Shown: one piece after another, positions 12,701-24,700 of the stretch
Layout: each line of letters starts with the position of its first letter
How positions within the stretch are numbered: position 1 is the first letter of the stretch
NCBI RefSeq assembly: GCF_000003815.2
Contig: NW_023365618.1
Span: forward strand, 1-64,000
Length of the DNA stretch: 64,000 nt
DNA from: Branchiostoma floridae
Taxonomy: Eukaryota > Chordata > Leptocardii > Amphioxiformes > Branchiostomatidae
Direction: 5' to 3'
The notes under the pieces: model-generated
Seen by the model: only the letters and a program-made list of their open reading frames with translations
Told to the model about the DNA's origin: nothing
Database searches by the model: none
Translations under genes and position numbers: made by a program

Positions 12701-15700
12701 GAACCCTCTTATCCAAGCTCACCTCCTGTTGGTATCGCACATGTAGATCATCCACTTGTTTCTGTAGATTTTCCACATCACTCTCCTTCTGGTGGCATTG
12801 GTCCTCCCACTGGGGAAACAAAGAAAACTCTCAATCTCATTTCTGTCTTTCAAACATTGTGCAGGAAATAGTGTAATGTCTAAACGTAGCCCATACCTTC
12901 TAATGCTCCAAAAATATTTCCTATCAATTATATAGGCAACCTCAACAAATATGTGATTGTATGGTTATTTTAGGAGTTTGCCACATATAGGACTAGGGCT
13001 GTGTATCTAAAACCCATCTGATACAGGTCTGAACCTAAACATTTGGTGTACAGTCAAACCTGTATTATCAGCCACCTTTGCATAGCGACCACCTGGCCAT
13101 TGCAGACACAATGTTACTAGGAGAGAAAGATTTGTGTTTACTGAAATCATGAGTAACTTATTGCTTGTGGCTAATTGATCAAAATTTTCTCTATAGTGAC
13201 CACCTGTCTACAGTGGCAAAATTTCTTCAGTCCCTTAAGTGGCCGCTATAGACAGGTTTGACTGTACCTGTACCTGAACTGAAATTAAACTACAAATAAG
13301 TAAATCCTGAAATAATGATGATTGTGATAGTCTTGCCATTGAAAGTCAAGAAGAATTGAAAAAAAATGTTTTAAAAAAATCACTAACAAGGCAATTGGCT
13401 ACATGAGTGACTTATTGTACCTGTTTAAGCTTGAGCTGCAGTTCCTGTGTCCCCTGGCTGGAGGCGCTGAGGAGCTGTTGGTGCTTCTGTTGCCACTCCT
13501 TCATCTGTTGGTCCAATTTGGTGCAAGTCGTTTCCTTTTCCTTCATGGCATTCTCCGTCTAAGAAGAAAAAGTAGTTTCTAGCTTCAGTGAATTTTCAAA
13601 ACAATCAAAGGTATGATAATTATGCAAATACATGAAATGAAAAACATAAAATAGAAATTATCAATCATTAATAGGGCTGGGTATCGGTACAGCGTACCGG
13701 TACAAAACCGTTTTTTCTTATTGGACCGTTCCAGAAAAAACGGACCTGAAAAAATTAGGTGGTCCGAATTTTGGACCTAAAATTAGAAAATTAACAGATT
13801 ATTTGATCAAGTATTCACACGTTTTGGTGCTTGCAGGTGGAAGAAAATAAGAAGAGTGAAGTATAGTAGAGTTTATAGTCATTTCTCCAAAGTTTTACAA
13901 TCAATCGTACAGGTGCAGTTAGCGTTGTTGGATTTTAAAACGCCAGTTTAAGTCTAATACTCCACCAAACAGATTTCTTTGTAGTGAAATGGACCATTGG
14001 CATGAGTCATACTGCATCAGGTCCAGGTTCAGGTCCGGACCTGGACCTGATCTTTTGGACCTGAACCGGACCTGAATATTCTGTACCGGTACCCACCCCT
14101 AATCATTAGCATTGTCTGACCTTCTTCAGCTGTTCTGATAATGATGCTCTCTCCCCTTGCAACTGCTGAAGCTGTTCTGACAATTGGCTGACCTCCCCAG
14201 ATGTCTGTTGTAATCTGCAAAGTTAACAATATGTAGGTTAGTGAAAAAAGATCTCCTGAGCAAAATAACAACATAGTATATTATGTTCAACAACAATATT
14301 CATGCTCAAAATTTTCCTTTTTCTCTTTTTTTGTACCTGCCACTACATGTAATTTTTCATATTAATGTCAATACCAAAGAGAATGAAATATTCAAACATT
14401 TTGAGGTACACAGTGAAAACCTTGAATGCTGATGTTGTTTAGTAAGACATTAGAGAGTTTGTAGCTCTACGTGACAGAGAGGGGATTGAAGTACATGCCT
14501 GTGAAAAGACAATGCAAACTTTAAGGCAACTCTGCACGGTAGCCTAAAAAAGGAACAAGAATTAAGAGAGCGAGGAAGACCACACCTAAACCTGGAGACA
14601 TATGCTACAAACAGAGCTCGAGCAACTGGGTGTTATTCTGACAAAAAATTGCCCTGAGAGGTGAAGGCCTTTCGACAAGGCAGTATTAAAGTTGTAGTCT
14701 ATGAGACTATGTATTCACTAAGCACTAGGTAGTAGCTGTGAAACAAACCTTTCCAAGTCTTCAGACTTTGGTGCCTTGTCAAGCTCTGACCTTATGTCAT
14801 TCACTGACTTTTCTAACCTAAGGACCAAAAAGAAATGAAAAGATACAAAAAAAATCAAAATTAAGTTATGCATTGTACAAAAAAAGGACACTAGAATCAA
14901 AATTTATAAAACCACACCCTCAAAGTCAAGTAAAGAAAATCAACGGATATAATAAACAAAACAAAGTGCATAATTATAAACCTCAAGTTATGCATTTCAG
15001 AAAATTATGTCTGTGAGTCAAATTTTACTCAAAAGTCAAAATACTTCCCACTCCATTTGGTGTATATAGGACAGTGCCCATCTCTGTTTCTTCAGCCTTG
15101 GGCCACAATATATGTAAATTAGGGGGCTAGTCCACTGGTAATGTATCAAATTTCTGATTATGTTCATGGTAAGACTCTTTCCCAAAAGCCAGAGGCACTT
15201 CACCAGACATTCTTCACTTACAAATGGGTACCTGACTTTGGCTTAGCCTGATTAAATCTCACTTATAACAGCCTGCCCAACATCCGCCGGCCTCCTAGAG
15301 GGGAGGGGCCAGTTACAGCCCCTGACAGCAGAGTTTGTATTTGGGAGGTAAAATGCAGAGGAGAGGGTTGGGCTCCACATTCCAATACCATGCCCTAGAC
15401 ACAGTGGATAACAACACACTCCCCTTTGAAGTGGATTGTTATCCACTATGGTGCTACCTTTAGGCTATAACACCTGCCTGATTCCTGTAAGACTTACTCA
15501 GTGTTCTTTGACTGCAGTTCCACACACTCCTCCTTCAGCTTGTTGTTTTCTTCCTCCTGTTCCAGAGTTAACTTGTCCATCAGCTGCTGGGCGTTCACCA
15601 GCTCTCTCCTCAGGACCAGGACATCATCTGCACCTGGTCTGGGGGTAAAGAGAAGTGAAAAGATATTCCACATACATGTAGTGCAGAAATAAAATAGAAT

Positions 15701-18700
15701 GATGCAGTGTTCCAGCCAGCCTGAATTTTTTTTTCAGTCCCCTGGATTTTGAATCAAAATCCTGTTGAAGGCACGTGGATCCAAGGCATTCCGGTAGCAT
15801 GCTCTCCCAGAAAAAGTCTAGACCCTCTGAAATGCTATTTCATTATTTCAAGGGGGAGATTTTCCTAGTAAACTCAGCTAGGTTAAATGCATATATTTAC
15901 ATGACGATTTTTGTGGATGGCAATGGGCAAATATTTTTCCATCCCCAAATGCAAAATTTTGTCAAAGAATGGAAGGAAGGACGCTGGCTAGAAACTTTCC
16001 AACACATTGAAAGAAATTGGTCACGGTTCTCAAAAGCACAGTTGAGTACAGGGAGCCAAAAAAATAAGCCAAAAAAATGTACAACTGATTGATGATGTCA
16101 TCATTGAAAACTTGATGTGCTAACATGGTGCCACACACATAGCAATGCTCACATTAGGATTACATCAGAATCACTGTATGAAAGGGGGAGCAGATGTGAA
16201 GGATGAGATATCGATGCATACAAATATATACATTAATTTGTCAGTACCTTTGTTGAAGCTGTGATTCCAAACTCTGAGCCCATGTTGTCTTTTCCTTGAC
16301 TTGGCTCTGCAAAAAAAGAGACAATGTTACATCCATCCAAAAGTACTATCATGTACAGACAAAATATGAGATAAAATAAATATGACATCCTTGAAGTTTC
16401 TAAAACTTTAGCAGTGAGGAGATTATCTTCTAGTTTGTTTGTTTGTTTGATTGTTTGTTTGTTTGTTTATTTGTTTACCTGTAGCGTAGCCACCTGTTCC
16501 TGTAGTCCCATCCTCATCCCAGTCTCCTCATCAACCTTGGACTGGAGCTGGACCTTCTCTCGAGCCTGTGAAAGTCACAAGGAATTGAAAGAAATGTGTT
16601 GACTAAATCAGGAATCAAAGTCTGGAACAAAATGAAGTTCCAAAAGAGCTACCAGAAGGCTTGAATCTAGACTACTCATGTATATAGCAATATCTGCCCC
16701 AAGTGCTATCTACCAGTGGCACTCAAACAATCATGACCAAAGTATGTCAAGAACACGAGATATCAAGACCTTAGAAAGTCCACCTACTACATACTATTAG
16801 ATTCCTTCAACAGCGTTTTGAGTTATGCTGTTCACGCACACACATGCATAAATGACACGAAAATAGTAACCCTGTCGGTAAAAGGATGAATTGATATACA
16901 TGAGGAACCCATCTTGTGCCATCTTTAAAAAGTTAACGCTTAAATCCTTCCAGCACCAGATGTTGCATAGGACGGTGCCCATCTCCATTTCAGTGGCCCT
17001 TGGCTACACAGCTTTGTGTAATCACTACAGCAGGGGGCTAGTCCACAGGTGCACGGTGTGTGCTTATTTTCCATACTATTTCCCGAATACTGACTGCTAA
17101 GCATCTAGAAAGCAGCATGTACCATTTTTAGTATGTCTTTGGTATGACTCTGCCAGGGATTAAACTCATGTCATGATCTACAAAATGCAAGGCGAACACT
17201 CTACCCACTCTGCCATAACACCGTCTTTCTTTAAGTTTAAAATTATGCTTGTGCCATCTTTACAATGATGTTAAGAAATAGAAAGTATCCCCACCATAGC
17301 TGCAGCCTTCTGCTCCAGTGTTTCCTTCTCCCTCCTGGCAGTGATGGAACTCTCGATGGCATCAGCCAACTGTTTCCTTAGAAGGACCACTTCCGACTGG
17401 ACTGTGGAGAAAGGACAGGAGAATCATCCAGTGAATTCCTTTATCTACAAAACCATCTAGCGCAGAGCATGTCACAAATTGTATTCTAACAACTTCCTGA
17501 GACAGGTTAAAACCTTAATGCACTTCAAGTGCCCTTTTATATTTTCAGATTTATGTATTATTGTTTAACTAAGAAAACAGTCTGAACTACACATGTGCAA
17601 GAAAACTAAGAAAGACTTAACACTTTTATATGGTTCTTCTGTCAGACATAAGGACATATGGGACAAAGCTTAGCAATATGAGTGATCGCAGTGATGTCAT
17701 GATAATGCACTGTCAGGAAGAAAGTAATTGAAAGCGAAAGATTAATTTACATAATTATATAAACTAGTAATTTGATCTGCTAATTAAAATATGAGCTAAC
17801 ACAGACGTAGAATACCCCAGATGGAAACAAAAACAGCTATGGCTCGTATAAGCAAGGTACATGTCTACTGAATCTCCACTAGTATGTATCCCTATCAAAA
17901 AAATAAAAACCTACTGAGTGATCTGTTCTCTTCGGACTCTTTCAGCTGCTGTTTGACCACACTGTCCTGAGGGTCTGGTTGGGGCTGGTGGAGAAAAAAA
18001 CAACATGTAAATTCTGCTTTCTTATCCTGTGATTGCATTTGTCTTAGGCCGACGTACAACTTTGATGTCATAGGATTTGCAAGTAGGCTGTTGCTAAACC
18101 AACAACAAGCAAAGACAGTCTTTTTTTCATATATGAACAGGACATCTAAGATAGCTACTGTATGATGATTATTCAATACGAACAAGCCCTTAGCAATCAA
18201 TTTAAACTAACAGCTCTACATTAATCTATATCAATTTTACATTGATTTTGATATTAGTTACCTTGCATGCACTAAGGGATTGCAACCATTTGCCTACAAT
18301 TTAACACCTTTGCCAGTATTGAATCACTTAATTTTTGGCAAAGGCAAACTCTAGACTGTATAAAATAAATTTTGCTGTCTGGGGCTGTAACTGGCCCCTC
18401 CCAGGGATGTTGGGTGGGCTGCTATAAGCAAGATTAAATCAGGCTAGGCAAACTTCTCATCTTAGGTTTACTTGTATTTGTGGCATAATGATTGTGGAAG
18501 TAAAAGGTTACAATTTGTTACATCAAAAAGTCAAAGTCCTTTCCGTGCCTGACGGCGCATATAGGGCGGCGCCCATCTCCGTTTGAGTAGCAATGGGTCA
18601 TACAACTTTGTGCAATCACTACAGCAGGGGGCTAGTCCACTGGTAGTGGTCTGTGTGTTCAACTGCCATACTCTTTCCCAAATGCTGAGTGCTAGGCAGA

Positions 18701-21700
18701 TAAAACAGCATGTACCATTTTTAAAGTCTTTGGTATGACTCGGCCAAGGATCAAACTCACGACCTACAGAATGCAAGGCAAACACGCTACCCACTCGACC
18801 ATTGCACCGGTATAATTGTTACATGTACCTGTTGTTAAGGTGCAGAGTTGTCTGTGTCTCCTGTAGAATGGTACTGTTCATAGTGAGACTGTAGCCTTAC
18901 TCTCACCTCTCAAATAAACGTACCGGTACGTTTATTTTTTTCAGCCTCAAAATCCACCCGGTACATTCTTATTTTAGACGGTACGTTTATTTATTTTTTC
19001 AAATTGGGGCTTTCATTACTAACCTAGGACCCCAAAAATATTGAAATTTTGCGGTTTTCTGCCGATATTTCCGTGGTATTTTGCTCAAAATTTACTATTT
19101 TAGGTGGAGCTGCCTGACGTGACTTATCAGGTCCCCCAGTACGCACAGGGGCGGGTCTCCCATGTGGCAAGCCAAGAGTGTCGGCTTTCCGAGGGAGTGT
19201 TCTTGTATGACAATCTTTTTCGTGGAACTTGTACAAATACAACTACTAGTACAAATATGTTTCCTCCTCGTTCTCAACACTTTTTCCATGTAACTTCCGC
19301 GCCTCCCTCCACTTAACAGCATTAGTATCATTTTTATGGAGGCAAAAAATATATAATCAGACACTTGTCCCTCAGACACTTGGTACGTTCCGATCAGGCC
19401 GTGGGAGGCTGTTGAAAGTTCTTCACGATAGCAGATACTTTTGGTCATTTTATCAAAGTAGAAACTGAACTAACAATATACAATATGAAATATTTTTGAA
19501 AAGTTGGAGCACTGTTGCCATCAGATATGTTTCTGAGCGTTTGTTACTGTCATTTAAGTGCACTCGCCTATGATCCTAGGCTTCCGATTTCATTCTATGT
19601 TTTGGAAAATCCAAATGCCGTCAGCACTCCCTTCGGGTTGACGGCGGCCATTGGGGGAAAAGGAAAAGGGCGGGGGAAAAGCAGAATTACACCGGGGGTA
19701 AAGAGGAATGACGGGGGCACAGATGAAGTACGGCGGGGGTTAAGAGGAAGTCCGGGGGAAAAGGTGAACGGGTAGGGGGAAAAGCAGAAGGAGTTAGGTG
19801 GGGGTGTATTTGGTGTGTATCAGTTTCAAAGCTGGAGTCAAAATTTACAAAGGGCTCAAAGGAACGTGTTTTTTTTCTGTCTTGCGGCAATGCCTGCAGA
19901 GGAATCAGCAATACGATATGAATGTAGGGGGAGGTGTAAAATGTTGAATATTTTCTGTGTTCTTTGACTTCTTTCTCTCACTAAATTTCTAGAATTGATA
20001 ACAAGAGATGCAGAGAGGAATAGGTGCTGATATTTGTAGCTAGCCTTTACACATTAAAAGCTTCACTTGGTCAGTGCACTTCAATCTTCTTCCATCGTGT
20101 ATTTTGAACCATGGGATGTAATAACTACGTGTAGCTCACAGCAAATTGTGAATAGATTACATGTGTACAGGTCAAATGTATTATTCTCTCTCTATATATA
20201 CATATATGACATTTTTCAAGGCCCAATCTAACCAATTACAAAAGTCCAAATATGATAAACATTCTAAGATTATGGCAGTGTGATATAGCCATTCTTTTTG
20301 AAGTATTACAAAAATTTTCCATGATCACTTGCTTCAAGTTCCAAGTAGAAAATGTATGTACAAGTATCATGTAAATTTTCACAAAATTACGAATACTATA
20401 AATCAATCTAATATATTACCTTTTATTACAAAATGGAAAAAAAAGATAATATATCGAACAAGATAACTATGGTTATTCTGTTCATTATATATACAATTAC
20501 ACTATACTGATACGGTACTCAGGCATAAATAAATAAAGAGAACCTCAACCTACTTATCATCTTCTCTTGGACAGAAGTAGCATGGACACAGTTTACATCG
20601 GTATGCCTAAACACCACAAACAAGTGCAAACGAGCAGGCAGACCCAGTTTACATGTCAATTTGGTTTTTTTCCGGGAGGTACTTTTATTCCAGGGGGTAC
20701 TTTTATTAGATTTTGAAGATTTGTCCGGGGGGTACTTTTATTCCAGGGGGTACTTCTATTTGAGAGGTGAGAGTACCTGTTGTTTAGGTGCAGAGTTGTC
20801 AGAGTCTCCTGTAGAATGGTACTGTTCATAGTGAGACTGTAGCCTTACCTGTTGTTTAGGTGCAGAGTTGTCGGTGTCTCCTGTAGAATGGTACTGTTCA
20901 TAGTGAGACTGTAGCCTTACCTGTTGTTTAGGTGCAGAGTTGTCGGTGTCTCCTGTAGAATGGTACTGTTCATAGTGAGACTGTAGCCTTACCTGTTGTT
21001 TAGGTGCATTGTTGTCAGTGTCTCCTGTAGAATGGTACTGTTCATAGTGAGACTGGAGCCTTACCTGTTGTTTAGGTGCAGAGTTGTCGCACTACACGAA
21101 AAAGCGAATATCTGGGTCGAATACTCCTGCATATAAACCCAGATATTCAAAATATGTGGCCGATAACGGGTATATGCCGTCCGCACACTTGGTATAGACG
21201 GACCTGCATATGACCCGGAGATTCACAACTATTAGTGTGCGGGACATATGGAGGCCGATAATGCCTGCATATGTGCCTGGCCATCCCGGTGCATGTCCCG
21301 CCCATGTCCGCCCATCCGACCCAAATTTCCTGCATATGCCTGCCTATTCGGGACATGCACCCTTGTTAGCACCTAATTATCACCTAATTATCTCACCCAG
21401 GTCTCGACTAGAGCACCCTTTGTCATTGAAAGCAGCTTTGTTTTACTACCCTGCCCTACCTAGGATCCCCCCTCCCTGTAGTGTGTTTATTTTGCTTTTA
21501 TTCTTTCTGAATGGTGAATGAAGTTTCTTTATTTTTTCAAAGTATTTCTGGACAGTAGACTATCCTGCCGATTTCCTCCATATGTGCTGGGAATGATGCT
21601 CCTTTTACGTCTTGTGAAGTTCTGCATTCCCGCTATCATACATTCTGTTGTCCACCCGTCTTCTGCACAGACTTTTGTTAGTCAGGAGCACAGCTGCGGC

Positions 21701-24700
21701 AAAATTTCTAAACGTGAACGTGAAGATTTGTGGTAACCATTGATCCATCGCGACACGGGTGGGCAGCCTCCATTGTCCACGGGGCCGAAGCAGAAATCAC
21801 CCGAGGCAACCACCGCCTCCGGCAGCAACTTTTAAGCCAGCCCTACATGGCGACGTGTGACGTAGTCTCAAACCGTCCGCAAAATCACAACCGGGCATGT
21901 CAGTCGTACCCCACCGTACTCTACAGAGCCTGCCCGCGCGCGAGGCTGGATACTAGCTATAAAATTACAGTTGTTTAACACTCCAAGCAGAATCCAATCC
22001 TTCCAGCGTAGGCAGTTCAAATTCCACGCGGCAAGATGTTGTTTAGTTTCGAGGTCGTATCATTCTAAATCCCTCAGTGTTCACTGACGTTGTCTGCCAT
22101 GCATGCAGATATCCAGCTATCGGGATCCGTTGCGTAAAAGCGCAACCTCACAGAAAGAAGTCTAGCTCTGAAATGCCAACTGTAAAATTTGAAAATGTTG
22201 ACGTGTGTTGATTGGTCCATATTTTCAAACACCTACATGCTGTGTGAAATACAATTGGCTAGTTCTGATGAGTATTTGCATACAGACAGACACAATAGGT
22301 CAAACAATACCCACAAGGAACTAGGTGAAAATGTGTTACTGTAAATGTTAATGATTTCATACATCAGTCTGGTAACAAACATATTGTTGTTGCAACAAGC
22401 ATTATCCACAAGGATAAAAACGAATGAAGGCTTCCAATGCGAGCGTGGGTATATCATATACGCCATGTTTTCTTTTGTTTCAAAAGCACAACATTGGTCT
22501 TTAGACTGAAGCGGCCGTTTCATTGATAAGCTTAGGGCGTAAAATGACTACCCCACCATAGAATGGTGGAGAATGTTATCATCAAACGTGTTAGATTTTA
22601 CTTAGAATGTCCATTTCGTGTAGTTCAATCTAGGCAACAAACTGCCGCAGCAAAAAAAAAAACGAATATTAAAATTGAGCGTGGGTAAGCCATGTTTTCT
22701 TTTGTGTCAAAAGTTAAAAAAAAAAAAGTAAAATTAGTTGATTAGCTAAAAACGTAAAACCGAAGCTTAAGAATATAATAATACCAAACGCTGGTATACG
22801 ATGCCCTCAAAGTTATTTTTAGTGTTCGTTCTAGATAACAATTCATTGGAAAACGATGATACGCGCCATTCGTGCGTAGGCCTTTCTTTGTTTTTGTAAA
22901 ACAATGCATTCGTTTATATCAGGCGTTTGTGAGTTTTGTTGACTGAAAATGCCAGACAAGTCAATAAACATCCGCTTGGAGAGTACTTTTATGTAAAGCG
23001 GATGTCCTTTACCAATCTTACTCAAACCTATTCTTATGACAAAGCATCATTACGTCTATCAATTCACACACAAGATGGTCTCTTGTTTGGCATTACTCAA
23101 GACACGAGACGTGAGCAGGGGCCGCATATCCCCATACATGTCTAATTACCGGATGTGCAGGCATAAGCGGTAATATGCAGGACCCGCGCTTGTCATAACA
23201 GGATATGACTGCACATGCCGCGGATACACCAGGTTTCACGGGACATATGCAACCCCAAAAACGACCGGATATTCAAGTTTTCGTGTAGTGTCGGTGTCTC
23301 CTGTAGAATGGTACTGTTCATAGTGAGACTCTAGCCTTACCTGTTGTTTTTGTACTGAGTTGTATGTGTCTCCTGTAGAATGGTACTGTTCATAGTGAGA
23401 CTGGAGCCTTACCTGTTGTTTAGGTGCAGAGTTGTCGGTGTCTCCTGTAGAATGGTACTGTTCATAGTGAGACTGTAGCCTTACCTGTTGTTTAGGTGCA
23501 GAGTTGTCGGTGTCTCCTGTAGAGTGGTACTGTTCATAGTGAGACTGTAGCCTTACCTGTTGTTAAGGTGCAGAGTTGTCAGTGTCTCCTGTAGAATGGT
23601 ACTGTTCATAGTGAGACTGTAGCCTTACCTGTTGTTTAGGTGCAGAGTTGTCGGTGTCTCCTGTAGAATGGTACTGTTCATAGTGAGACTGGAGCCTTAC
23701 CTGTTGTTTAGGTGCAGAGTTGTCGGAGTCTCCTGTAGAATGGTACTGTTCATAGTGAGACTGTAGCCTTACCTGTTGTTTAGGTGCAGAGTTGTCGGTG
23801 TCTCCTGTAGAATGGTACTGTTCATAGTGAGACTGGAGCTCCTCAGGGGAGGGGAGAGCCAGCAAACACATCGGGCAGATAAAACCCTGGGAAAAAAAAT
23901 CCAAAAATATTAGATCTGCATCCTTGATTTTGTCACTGTGACTGTGCACTGGTGAAAGGTAGAAAAAACACCTAAGGCAACTTTGATAGCTTAAATGACA
24001 GCAAAAAGCACAGTCACTGTCTATACAAGTGTTCTCACCAGGATTTTTTCACAGTGTAGGGAGTATCTTAGTGTAGCAAGACCACATGGCAAGAGGCACA
24101 GGCATGAGCATTGTAGATTGTAGAGGGGTCTAGAGGCATCCTCATCTTAGAAATTTTTTTTTTAAATTCATGACCTCCAGAATCACCATTTACTGCATTT
24201 TGACAGACAAATTTCAAATATTTCACGTGTTAGGAAAAAGCCCCCTACAAGCGAACATGTAAGAGCTCAAAACACAGCATAGGGGATACAAAATACTGGC
24301 CCCTTACATTTAGCTCCACTGGTGAGAACTCCATATACTGGTATAAAGAGGGTAGCTACATGTAGGCTGGCCTAAGTATATTCAGGATAAGTTGGAATGC
24401 ACCAGCAAAAAGACAAACATAAGGGAAACAGCAGCAACCATCTCAGCAAAGAGAAACGGCTGGGAGACAAAGGGGCAGGACTTGGAAAACAAGTTAGAAA
24501 ACCAAGTGTTGGAGGAAGCTAGAGCAACGCCCCACATTGACGTCAGCTGAAAAACAAACAAACCAGAACGATGAAGAAATCAGGTTTTAAGAAGAAGGCA
24601 CAATTAAAACACACCACGCAAAACAGTCAAACCTGTACTTAAATGACCATTTTAACTCTCATCATTTTGGTCAACTTTTGGTGTTCCCTTAAGATTATTA

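Larger units (their letters stand above)
18827..23852 (-). repeat. 72-bp minisatellite derived from EEA1 finger exon B, interrupted by two transposons
   Basis: About 13 copies of a 72-bp unit, the first being the 3' half of exon B itself. Copies lie at 18827-18899, 20776-21089 and 23291-23852. On the coding strand each unit reads LQSHYEQYHSTGDTDNSAPK then QQ and VR and contains the donor CAACAG|GTAAGG. The four units nearest the exon are in frame and open; the next has a TAA. Transposons at 18900-20773 and 21090-23290 split the array. Confidence 0.92.

Noticed and set aside
15436-15648. Plus-strand frames opposite EEA1 exons
   Set aside because: They are antisense shadows of spliced minus-strand exons with clear human EEA1 similarity.
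23563-23949. 128-codon frame as a multi-finger zinc-finger protein
   Set aside because: Only the first unit has the C-x2-C half; the other units repeat the H-x4-H half and so cannot form complete fingers. The frame also starts in the upstream intron.
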